From: Grammothele lineata
Lineage: Eukaryota > Basidiomycota > Agaricomycetes > Polyporales > Polyporaceae
Direction of reading: 5' to 3'
Assembly: GCA_002150815.3 (NCBI GenBank)
Contig: NDFF03000127.1
Coordinates: forward strand, 1-64,000
Length of the DNA: 64,000 nucleotides
Under the pieces are notes generated by a model, which searched no databases, was not told the DNA's origin, and saw only the letters and a program-made list of their open reading frames with translations. The position numbers were made by a program, and so were the translations under genes. Every line of letters begins with the position of its first letter. The stretch's first letter is position 1. Shown piece after piece: positions 47,085-57,304 of the stretch.

Positions 47085-47257
47085 ACTCTAACGTCGGCGG
47101 TGTCAACCTTCTGCAGATGACGATCTTAGTAACTAGTAGCTAAGCTGTGCCATGTGATGGCCGCGTGTGGGCCGCGCTTTCCCTGGTGATCCGCACGTCA
47201 CCGTCTCTGTCTTTATATTTAACATCAGCTGGAGCGTGTAGTATTGCACGACCTCCC
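47083..47257. repeat. Dispersed repeat, copy B
   Basis: Aligns with 38484-38657. It begins at the right end of the TIR element (the target duplication is the first part of the repeat, cactcta-cgtcgg in both copies) and ends about 25 bp before the ATG at 47282. Both copies contain a minus-strand frame with the shared words ETVT, GSPG and HHMAQL, which may be coincidental. Confidence 0.75.
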
Positions 47258-47449
47258 TCAGCCTACTCACAGAGTTATTCAATGGCCCGCACGAAGCAGA
47301 TTGCCAGGAGCGTACAGAGGGGAGAGTATGCTCCACCGATGAGGCTCTGTGCAGTGCCCCAGAAGCACACCGTCATCAATATACCAACCACTACGGCCGC
47401 CTTGCGCCATCACAGACCTCCTGTGCCCACAGGGCCACCCCCCTCTATC

Positions 47450-48742
47450 ATGCGCGCACTGGTTGTGACGAAGAACGGCGCGTCAGTGCAAGACTATCCG
47501 ACTCCGCGACCCGGGGACGACGATGTTATCGTCCAAGTTGCCGCGGTCGCGCTGAACCCGATCGACTGGAAGTGTACGCATCTCCAAGCCCCACGTAATT
47601 CCGGGGCGTCGATTCACTGACTCCAGCGTCAAATACTGCCTTTTCTTCATAAACTCCGTACAGTGCTTGACTCTGGTCGAGCAGAGCCGGGTACCGTGCT
47701 CGGGTGCGACTTCTCAGGAACCATAGTCCAGCTCGGAACGAACGCCGCCGCATCGGGACGGTCGCTCGGCGAGCACGTCGTCGGCTTCGTCCTGCCAGGC
47801 GGTATGTCGACGTCCAGAGAGCCCGGAGCGTTCGCACAGTACGTGAGGCTCCCCGCGGCCCTCGCGTGCGCGTTGCCTGATGGTTGGCTGGAGCACGAGC
47901 GAGCTGCGGCCATGGGTCTCTCGTTCTGGGAGGCTTACCATGTGCTGTACCATCCCAAACAGCTCGGATTGATATACTCGGAGGATGGGGAATGGATCTA
48001 TATCCACGGAGGAAGTTGTGAGTCTGAATCGTCGTCTTCGGGCAGCGTGCCCTTCGTACCCTCCTGCGCGGGATCTTTTTACTAATTGACAATATCATCC
48101 AGCTTGCGTGGGACAATACGCGATCCAACTCGCGCGGCGGTCGAACTGGAAAGTGGTCGCCACCGCATCGCCGCATAATTTCGACCACGTCAAGGCTCTC
48201 GGTGCGCTCGCGGTCTTTGACTACCGCGATCCCGGCGTTGTCACGAAGGTGAAAGCGGCGGCGGGCGACACGATCCGCGTCGCGGTGGACGCGATCGGCA
48301 CTGGAGATGCGCAGGCGACGAGCGCGGCGGTCGTCCGCCCCGCTGGAGGGAGGGTCGTGCATACCAACCCGGTCTTTCTTGATGCGACGGATAGGACGGA
48401 GGTCCAGCGTGATTGTAAGCAAAGAGGGCTTGTTGTGCCTTCACTCAGTTTGAACATGCGCTAATGGCCTTGGTCCTCGGAACAGATGCGGACGTCTTTA
48501 TCTGCCTAGGTAAAGAGTACACTTCGGCGACGGGCGAACGCGTTTCGGCGAGTCCTGAAGACGAAAAGACCCTAGTTGATAATGCGAAGTGGTTCGACCG
48601 CAACCTGGTGGCGACGCACAACGGCAAGGTTGAGCCAGTGCCCGTCATGATCTTGGAGGGAGGGCTGGAGGCGATACCGGACGCTCTTGATCAGCTGAAG
48701 GAGGGCGGCGTGAGCGCGCAGAAGATCGTTGTCCGGTTGTGA
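47450..48742 (+). CDS. MDR-family enoyl-reductase-like oxidoreductase
   Basis: Model join(47450..47573, 47664..48017, 48103..48414, 48486..48742), 348 residues. It is a zinc-independent medium-chain dehydrogenase/reductase. The GroES-like part runs from MRALVVTKNGASVQDYPTP through ALNPIDWK and VLGCDFSGTIVQLG to VVGFVLPGG. The Rossmann part has WIYIHGGSSCVGQYAIQLA and KVVATASPHNFDHVKALGA. The closing EGGLEAIPDALDQLKEGGVSAQKIVV is typical of fungal trans-enoyl reductases, which act alone or with polyketide synthases; none is nearby. NADPH is the probable cofactor. The frame is open to an upstream ATG at 47282, adding 56 residues beginning MARTKQIARS. I prefer 47450, where family similarity starts. 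Confidence 0.88.
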
Positions 48743-48925
48743 GCTTGTGTGCCGCTGGCATGGCGTTCAAAACCTTCGGAGTCGTTTGACGATGGACTTG
48801 AATGCACATATGGTCATTGAAACCAGATTACGGAAGTCGTCTATATCACGTCTAGGTTGTGTTTTATGGGAGCAACCGAAGAAGCGTATACATGGAGTAA
48901 AACCAAAAACCTTGTCTATGGACAA

Positions 48926-51013
48926 TCAACACCGGCCCCAGAACTTCCCGAGGAGAGCGAACCGCGTCGCAATCATGAGCGCGACCGCGAGCATCACCGC
49001 CGTTCCTGCAGACATGTCTCATCAGCAACCCGTTTCCTCCCGAATGAGTCAGACATGAGAAACAACCCACCTGCGAACACCCCCGTGAACACAAACCCGC
49101 CCGTCGCGCCGTTGATCGCGCCCGAGACAGGCGGGCCCGCGATCGCCCCGAGCGCGACGAGCGTCATGCTCATGCCCGCGCGCACCCCAACCTCCTGCGT
49201 GCGGCTCATGCGCACGATCGGCGCGGTGATGAGCGAGACGAACACGCCCGAAGAGGCACCGTACACGACGGCGACGGCCGCGTTCCCGCCCACGCCCGTG
49301 CAAAACGGCCAGGCGTAGGTCATCGCGCCCGCGATGAACGTCGCGGGGGTCATTACGTTGAGTGGGCCTGCGAGGAGCGGGGAGTGAGTTGATGAGCACA
49401 TACGGAGGGAGGGGGGAGGGGGAGGGAGGACGGACCTAGGCGGTCAGCGGCAAGGCCACCTGTTATCCGGCCGACGGCGGAGCACGCGTTGGCGATGGAG
49501 AGGAGGTAGAAGGCGAACTGGTCCGAGATGCCTTCAGACACTGCGCTCACGTCGATGTACGTGAGGACCTGCGTCGGCATCGGGGATGTCAGCTATCATG
49601 CTACCCGTCGCTCACCGGGTTTGGGGGCAAAGAAACAGCGTACGTACGGTGTATATGCCGAGGAAACACACGAAGCACGATAGACTGTATAGTGTGAACG
49701 CCGTGTCCTTGAAGGCGGAGAGATCAACGAACGGCCCGGAGTGCTTCTTGGGCGGCAGCCGGCGTTCTACGGTCTATGGCATGAGGATATCAGTCCTTAA
49801 TAAAATAGTCAGGATAAAAGCAAGAGTGGGCGTACAGCGAACTGCAAACCGAGCAGGAAGATCTCGACGAAGCCTATGATGCGCATTGTCCATGGGAATC
49901 TGGAGCGTAAAACCGTCAATGACGACTGGACGACGTATTCTGCAGGTAAACGAGGTAGCGTACCCGACTTTGTCGATGAGGTTCTTCACAGCGATGGGGT
50001 AGAGCGTCCCACCGCAGCTTGAGCCGAGCGCCATGAACCCGAGCGCGAGGCCGAGCTTGCGTTTGAACCAGTGTGCGGGCACGGCGATGATCGTCCCGAA
50101 AATGACTCCGCAAGCGATCTGCAAGTTCCCCCGTCAGTCCAACGGCATTCAACGAAGAGGAGGAAACGAGAGGGACGCACCCCGACAGCGATACCCTGAC
50201 AGAGAATAAACTGCCAGTACTCCTTGCACTGTGCTGTTAGGAAGGAGGCGACCACGAGGAGTACGCTAGCGAACCCGAGGGGGATTTTGGTGTGGCCCAT
50301 GTCGAAGAGGCGTCCGACGATGAGACCAGGGAGGAAGACGAGCGCATACTGCGGTGCCGGTGAGCACTACACGAAGTGTACCGCGAAGACGAAGAACATG
50401 CCTGCACAGAACCAATCCATGCTCTACGACCAAAGTTAACAAACCAGCTATTGTACGAGCACAAGTCGACGTGACTCACATTGTCGACGCAGACGTGCCC
50501 GCAAGTATGGTCTCCGTGTAGAACGCTTGGAACACCTGCAAGCTCAAAGTTTGACAAGGAGCGCAGGAAGCCCAGGCAACTAAAAGCACTCACTCCCCAC
50601 GCATTCACGAACCCGAACGTCCCGCACGTCCCGGCGGCACACTGCGCAGCAGAAAGTCAGCTGAGCTTCAGGCTCGAACAGCAGACGCCAATCGCCAATC
50701 GACTTCGCAGTCGAGAAGCTCAAGGAGTGTGTGAGCGACTTCCACTCACCCCAAGCACGACCAGCCACGCGCGCAGCCCGCCATCGGGGTGCTCCCCGAA
50801 CTGCGCGTTCTCGTCCTCCGTGTCTACTGGCGGTTCTGCGAACGCCTCGACCGCGGCCGCGAGCTCCTTCTGCAGCTCCCGGCCCTGCCCTTGCTCCGTT
50901 ACCGTCGTCTCCGCCTTCTCGTTCCGTGCGCTCTTCTTCAAGTCGGAGTCGTCGCCGGGGACCGTGCGGGCCGAGGAGGCGTCGGAATGCTGGATCTCGA
51001 GCGACGTTGACAT
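48926..51013 (-). CDS. MFS monocarboxylate-type transporter (MCH family)
   Basis: Model complement(join(48926..49005, 49071..49367, 49436..49568, 49648..49773, 49836..49899, 49964..50118, 50181..50348, 50402..50423, 50480..50535, 50594..50641, 50750..51013)), 470 residues. The N-terminal 80 residues are acidic and cytosolic. The fungal MCH signature follows: HPDGGLRAWLVVLG, FGFVNAWGVFQAFYTETIL, IAWIGSVQYALVFLPGLIVG, GRLFDMGHTK, HWFKRKLGLALGFMALGSS, RLPPKKHSGPFVDL and GRITGGLAADRLG, with about 12 predicted spans. Relatives include the yeast Mch and riboflavin carriers; the substrate is unknown. There are eleven exons, one of 22 nt. The intron 50349-50401 is GC-AG (CAG|GCATGT), needed to join GSVQ to YALVF. 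It converges with the reductase gene. Confidence 0.9.
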
Positions 51014-51803
51014 CGTGCGTCGTGACTCGTGAGGGGTCGTGTCGGACGTGACTCGTGCGATTCGTGCGGTCGTAGCGGGGAGAACCCGAAACCTCGAAAA
51101 CTTGAACCGGCAGAGGTAGAGAAGAGAGGAAGAGAAGAGGAGGAGAGGGGGGGACGCTCAGGCTAGCCTAACCGTGGGTCACGAAGCAGGAGCTGGGCTT
51201 ATGTATGAGGGCCGTCCGACGGAGGTCCGGTGGTACTATATTGCGCAATGACGCCCCCCCGCCAGTCGCGGAAAGACAAGGACTGCAACGGTGGCAGAAT
51301 TTTGCATATTTGTTGCGGGACGGCCGGCGTCGGCGGGTGAGAATCGTACCCTGTGATCAAAATGGTCGGCTACTCGCCGGCCTGGGATGAGTCAGGCTGG
51401 CCCAACTCCGTTTGAGCCCTCGCGCGCGAATCAGTGTATAGGTCATTGTGATTAGTGTGAGCGAAGAAGCAGTGCGCGGACGTGTGCTCGTGCCATATAC
51501 ACGAGGTGAACAACCTCGGCCGAGAGCAAGCTCCTCCTGCTCGGCTGAACTTGAAGAGGGTTTGAGCCTCGCGGCTCAGCCGGTCCGGTGAACGCCCACT
51601 CTCGATCGCGATTCGCGATCAAATTTGGTTCCCACGTGGCGAAGGTGCAGTAGGCGCCCCTTCCGGGAGACTCCTGGGCGCCTCCAAAATTTCCGGCGTA
51701 CGGTAACTCTCGCCGCTGCTGCAGCCTGCTCGTCCTCGCACGCAGCCACACCCACTCCGTCTTTCTCCCCTTCGGCAACAGGACTGTTTAGGGCAACATC
51801 ATC
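51014..51803. promoter_or_regulatory. Divergent promoter region between MFS carrier and NOP1
   Basis: 790 bp between divergent start codons. No gene recognised. A pyrimidine-rich leader precedes the NOP1 ATG. Confidence 0.45.
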
Positions 51804-53118
51804 ATGGCATTTGGTGAATGCGTACTGCTGTGTATCAGTGGGATAGCGAGATTCTGACTGGCGACTGTCTTTCTTCCCCCTCTCTCACGACTTGCAGGCG
51901 CATCTGGCGGACGCGGCGGTTTTGGCGGCGGGCGCGGTGGCGGACGCGGCGGTGGAGGTCCCCGCGGTGGTGCTCCTAGGGGTAGGGGCGGGTTTGGTGG
52001 TGGCCGTGGAGGTGCTCGGGGTGCGTCTCCCCTTCTTTCACGATTGCAGAACGTCCTTACTGAGAATTCCCTCCCTCTCCCCCCCTCATCTAGGCGGCGG
52101 CGTCGCCAAGCGTGGCGGCCCTCCCGGACGCGGGGGCCCTGGGGGACGTGGACGGGGCGCGTCCCGCGGGCGCGGTGGGGGACGCGGCGGAGGCCGGGGC
52201 GGGGCGAGGGGCGGGTCGAACGTGATCCTGAAGCCGCACAAGCACCCGGGCGTGTTTATCGCGGAGGGCAAGGAGAGCTTGCTCGTGACGAAGAACCTCG
52301 TGCCCGGGGAGGCCGTGTATGGGGAGAAGAGGATATCCGTCGATGGGGGCGTGGACGGGACCAAGGTCGAGTATCGCGTGTGGAACCCGTTCAGGAGCAA
52401 GCTCGCCGCGGGCGTGCTTGGCGGCCTTGACAGCATCTACATCGAGCCTGGAAAGAAGGTGCTTTACCTCGGGGCGGCGAGCGGGACGAGTGTGTCGCAC
52501 GTTGCCGATATTGTGGGGCCGGTATGTGTCTCTCGTTTGGACTTTCCGTGCATTCGCTCAATCGTGTGTGTAACAGGAGGGCACCGTGTATGCCGTCGAG
52601 TTCTCTCCCCGGTCGGGTCGTGACCTGATCGGTATGGCTAAGAAGCGGACGAACGTCATCCGTGCGTGCTCCTACAATTTCTTCATGTGCTTCCCCTCTT
52701 CTAATGCGTCGCGCATACAGCTATCATCGAAGACGCGCGTACGCCCCAGCGGTACCGGATGCTGCTGTCGACGGTGGACGTGATCTTCGCAGACGTCGCG
52801 CAGCCGGACCAGGCGCGTATCGTGCTGCTGAACGCGGAATACTTCCTCAAAAACGAGGGGCACATGGTGATCTCGATCAAGGCGAGCTGTATCGACTCGA
52901 CGGTGGAGCCCGAGGTCGTTTTCACGGCGGAGGTGAACAAGCTCCGGGAGGACAGGGTGAAGCCGCTGGAGCAGATCACGCTCGAGCCGTACGAGCGTGA
53001 CCATGCGATGGTGACCGGTACGTCGATTCTTGGTTGTGGTGCATGGAAGCGGTTGTGCTGACACGCGCGCGCGCTTGCTTTTCCAGGCGTGTACCTACGA
53101 CACGGGCAGAAGAAGTAG
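51804..53118 (+). CDS. NOP1: Fibrillarin, box C/D snoRNP 2'-O-methyltransferase
   Basis: Model join(51804..51813, 51898..52020, 52094..52521, 52577..52661, 52721..53017, 53087..53118), 324 residues. The first coding exon is 10 nt (MAF-G). Residues 4 to about 95 are the GAR domain, RGG repeats that are arginine-methylated and nucleolar. The methyltransferase domain follows: [51 protein letters not shown] (SAM site), [28 protein letters not shown] and [12 protein letters not shown]. It ends [17 protein letters not shown]. It methylates rRNA guided by C/D snoRNAs. The length and all blocks match yeast Nop1. Confidence 0.97.
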
Positions 53119-53699
53119 GCGTGTCGCACGAAAATGCTTTGTCGCAGTTCTGGTTCCGTGTGTTGCTCGTGTCGTGTCGTGTCGTTTCGTTTTCTCGCTT
53201 GCTCCGTTCCCGTTCCCGGCCTCTGTCTCTGCATGTATCTCTGTAGCACTTTCTAAAAGTATATTGCTGTTTCGCGCCCGTAGCCGACGCCGCGCACGTC
53301 CGAGGAATGCGGGCGAGGGGAGGGAGGGCTGCACCGTGCGCCACGTCAGGATTGCAGCTGCTGCGGTGGCAGTCCGGAGACCGCAGCGGGGATGAAGAGA
53401 GCGCCATAACGCTGGAGAGAGGAGACGCCCGTCGCGCATACCTGCCCCTGCACCGTGGCTCGCCCGCGACTTGGAGTAAGCCAGCCTGGCTGATGAGGCC
53501 AACCGGACAAGTTGCTCTTGATCTCGGTCCACCCTTCGAGGACGGCGCACGCTCCTCCTCCGACTTCGAGGAGATCCCCCACCCCGCCGCCCAATCCGCC
53601 TACTGGGCCACACCCCACGCACCCCACCCCGACCAGCACCAGCACCACCGCTCGCCAGCGCATCCGCCCCCGCGCGAGGACGACCTCCCGCTCCACTAC
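53119..53699. other. NOP1 3' region and PMT2 promoter
   Basis: No separate gene. The PMT2 frame is open upstream through 53307, with an in-frame ATG at 53493, so part of this region could be PMT2 coding sequence. Confidence 0.45.
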
Positions 53700-56600
53700 A
53701 TGTCCGACGACAAGGCCCGCCGCCGCGTCCCCCGCGGGCCCGCCGCAGGCGGCGGTTTCGCCGGCCAGGGCCAGGAGAAGGGCCTCGAGTACGACGCCTT
53801 CGACGACGAGGGCAAGGACGTCTACTCCAAAATGAAGGCCGCGAGGGGCCCCGTCAGCAGCGGCCGCCCACGGAGGCCTCCGCCCCCGCCCCCGACGAAC
53901 GTGGTGCGTACTTAGTGTGCTCTCTATGTTCCTGCGGAGGAGCGACTGACTGCTGCTGTCGCCCCTCCTCTATGACCCCGTCCCCGCCGATTGCCACACT
54001 GCATGCCACCTTTCCCCGGGCACCCTCCCCCTCCCCGCCCTACAGCGCGAGTTCTTCCTCCAGAACCTCGAGCACATCCCCCCGATCGTCTACACCCTCC
54101 TCTCGTGCTGGACGCGCTACCACGCCATCGGCAAGTCCAACGTCGTCGTCTGGGACGAGGCCCACTTCGGCAAGTTCGGCTCGCACTACCTCAAGCGCGA
54201 GTTCTACTTCGACGTCCACCCCCCGCTCGGCAAGATGCTCGTCGGCCTCGCCGGCCTCCTCTCCGGCTACGACGGCACCTTCGCCTTCGAGAGCGGGGCG
54301 ACATACCCCGAGACGGTCCCGTACGTCGCCATGCGCGTCATGCTGGCTACGTTTGGGGTCGCGCTCGTCCCGCTTGGGTGGTACACCGCCGTCGAGCTCG
54401 GGATGAGCCCTATGGCGTGCCACCTGGTCGCGCTCATGGTCCTTTGCGGTGAGTGATCGCTTCCCATGTTTGGTGACTGCGTGTGGGCGACAGGGCTGAT
54501 GCGCCGGCGCAAGATGTGGCTTGGTTAACGATCTCCCGGTTCATTCTCTTGGATGCCATGCTCCTCTTCTTCACGTTCTCTACCGTCTTCTGCTTCACAA
54601 AATTCCACAATCAGCAATACCGGTGCGTATTATTCGGGCGGCCGAGTTTGCTGGAGAGCTGACGGGGGAGCGTTGCAGGTCGTTCTCTCCCGACTGGTGG
54701 TTCTGGCTGGCCATGACTGGATATAACATTGGTTGCGTCTGCAGGTGAGTTCCCAGATTTCGGGTCTTACGAGATCTACTGACAGGCGGGTAGTGTAAAA
54801 TGGGTTGGTTTCTTCGTGACTTCTTTAGTTGGTGCATACACGCTCGAAGACCTCTGGGAGAAGTTCGGTGACCTTAGGATGTCGTGGGTATGTACGCTCA
54901 ACTTTCTCGTTCAACGTAACCCTAAATTCTCCACAGCGTGATCAAGCGAGGCACTGGGCTGCTCGCGTCGCATGTCTAGTTGTCTTGCCGATCTTGGTGT
55001 ATATGGCGTCATTCAAGCTGCACTTCATGGTCCTCAACCATTCGGGACCTGGAGACGCGCAGATGAGTTCACTGTTCCAGGCGAACCTCGAGGGCAACAC
55101 GTTCCACCAAAACCCTCTAGGTACGTCCCTTCGCCAGCCCCTTCTGCGCTCGCGCGCCTACTGAACTCCCCGCAGACATCGCCTACGGCTCCAAGCTCAC
55201 GCTGAAGAACATGGGCTGGGGCGGCGGCCTCCTGCACTCGCACATCCAGACGTACCCCGTCGGCTCCGAGCAGCAGCAGGTCACCTGCTACCACTACAAA
55301 GACGAGAACAACGACTGGATCATCATGCCCCGCTGGGACGAGGCGCGGTACGACCCCGAGGGCCCGATCCGCTTCCTCAAGGACGGCGACAACATCATCC
55401 TCCGGCACGCCGCGACGACGCGCAACCTCCACTCGCACGCGATCCCCGCGCCCGTGACGAAGCTGAACACGGAGGTGTCGTGCTACGGGAACTCGACCGT
55501 CGGGGACAACCAGGATTATTGGATCGTCGAGGTCGTGGACGACATTCATCGCGGCTCGAAGGACAAGTATGATCGGATACACTCGCTTACGACGAGGCTC
55601 CGGTTCAGGCACTGGGCGAGCGGGTGTTATTTGCGCGCGGCGAACGCGGTGCTGCCCCAGTGGGGCTTCAAGCAGATCGAGGTCAGCTGCGATAAGGAGA
55701 ACAACCCGAAGGACATACACACCTACTGGAACGTCGAGAGCCACTGGAACGAGCGCCGTAAGCGTCCCCCCCCCGCTTTCCCTCCCTTCTCGCTTTCTCC
55801 CCCCAGACATGACATGCTGACTGAGAGAACGCGTCCGCGCGCACAGTACCCCCGGGCGACGTGCGCATGTACTCCTCGCCCTTCCTGCGCGACTTCTGGC
55901 ACCTGAACGTGGCGATGGCGACCTCGAACAACGCGCTCGTCCCGGACCCGGACAAGGAGGACATCCTCGCGTCCAAGCCGCTCGACTGGCCGCTCCTCCG
56001 CGTCGGCCTGCGCATGTGCGGCTGGGGCGACGCCCAGGTCAAGTACTACCTCGTCGGCCTGCCGGTCATTTGGTGGGGAGGCGCGCTCGCGCTCGTCGTG
56101 GGCGCGGCGGCCGCGGGCGTGTATGTGATGCGCCAGCAGAGGAAGTATGTGGATATGGAGCCGAGGGAGTGGGAGCACTTTTTGTATGTGGGGAAGGTCG
56201 CGATGGTTGGGTGGATGTTGCATTTCAGTGAGTGTTCGGTTTGGTGATGCGGTGGGGGTATCGGCGCTGACGGGCTACTCTTATGCAGTTCCGTTCCTCA
56301 TCATGGGCCGTGTCACCTACATCCACCACTACGTGCGTCTCCCCCTCCCCCCTCTGCCCTCTTCCCTTAACTAACTCCTCGCCCACAGCTCCCAACCCTC
56401 TACTTCTCCGTCCTCATGCTCGCGCACCTCCTCGACCACTTCGTCTTCACCTCCCGCCGTCTCTCGCCCCGCACGAAGCGCATCGTCTTCGGCGTCTGCG
56501 TCGGCACGATCGTCGCCTGCTTCTGGTGGTTCAAGGGCGTCTCCTTCGGCATCGAGGGGCCCGTCAACGAGCATTGGGGCCTCAGGTGGCGGTCGGTGAG

Positions 56601-56727
56601 TACCCCTCCTCTCCTCTTCCTTTCCTCTTCCCTCCCGTTCTCCTCCCGCTTCTGAGCACAGGTATGGGTGTGGGCGGATGGTTGACTGACGCGCTTCTCG
56701 CAGAGCTGGAATATCTACAACGACTGA
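53700..56727 (+). CDS. PMT2: Dolichyl-phosphate-mannose protein mannosyltransferase, PMT2 type
   Basis: Model join(53700..53903, 54046..54448, 54514..54622, 54679..54744, 54794..54887, 54937..55120, 55176..55757, 55847..56227, 56289..56332, 56389..56595, 56704..56727), 765 residues. It is an ER membrane enzyme that starts O-mannosylation by transferring mannose from Dol-P-Man to Ser/Thr. The catalytic loop has VVWDEAHFGKFGSHYLKREF (Asp-Glu) and FYFDVHPPLGKMLVGLAGL. The large lumenal MIR region (about 354-548) contains LLHSHIQTYP, QQQVTCYHYKDENNDW and RNLHSHAIPAPV. FLRDFWHLNVAM and NNALVPDPDKEDI are PMT2-type. The C-terminal spans end with PVNEHWGLRWRS-SWNIYND. An in-frame ATG at 53493 would add 69 disordered residues; the true start is uncertain. 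Confidence 0.95.
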
Positions 56728-56758
56728 GACTAATTATCCTAAACCCGGCCTCGGTGTC

Positions 56759-56830
56759 TGATAGTGATAGTGATAGTGATAGCGATATTGACGATAGTGG
56801 TAGTGGTGGTGATGGTGGTAGTGATAGTGC
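56759..56830 (+). repeat. Degenerate (GATAGT)n microsatellite
   Basis: About 72 bp of tgatag/gatagt units with GGT variants, starting about 30 bp after the PMT2 stop. Confidence 0.8.
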
Positions 56831-57179
56831 TCTCCCCCGCATTCTCGCAATATTCGATAGTGTTGCCCCCCTCGCTCGTTCCCTCGTTCCCTCGCATCGG
56901 ACCGTCTGATATATATATGTATTCTCCTCGCGCGCACGCGCGGACGACAATCCCATTTTTATTATCTCAGGGTTTGGTGTTGTGGGCAAGTTGTGGGTCG
57001 GTTTTTTGTCGAAGAGTGGGCATGTTTTGCTGGAAGGATGTCCGATGAACCCTCCCCGCCCCTTCCAGTCCCTTCCAGAGTTCACAGAGCAATCACAGCT
57101 TCACACATGCGGGTGGGTTTTCCAGAATCCGATATAAATCGAAAACACTAGTACTAGCACAGTAACGTACGAAGGCGGC

Positions 57180-57240
57180 TGCGACGACACCGACGAGCGA
57201 TAGCGACAGCGACAGCTACAGCGACAACGACGAGCTACAA
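57180..57240 (+). repeat. Degenerate (GCGACA)n microsatellite
   Basis: About 60 bp of gcgaca/gcgacg-like units, just downstream of UBP3 on its 3' side. Confidence 0.7.
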
Positions 57241-57304
57241 CGTCGTGCGAGAACGCGACAACACGGAAACGCGAGAGTGCGAGAACACGCCCAACGCCTA
57301 ACGC

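Larger units (their letters stand above)
56728..57304. other. Convergent 3' region of PMT2 and UBP3
   Basis: No gene. It contains two simple-sequence tracts, described separately, and AT-rich patches such as gatatatatatgt near 56910 that may belong to the 3' end signals of PMT2. Confidence 0.5.
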
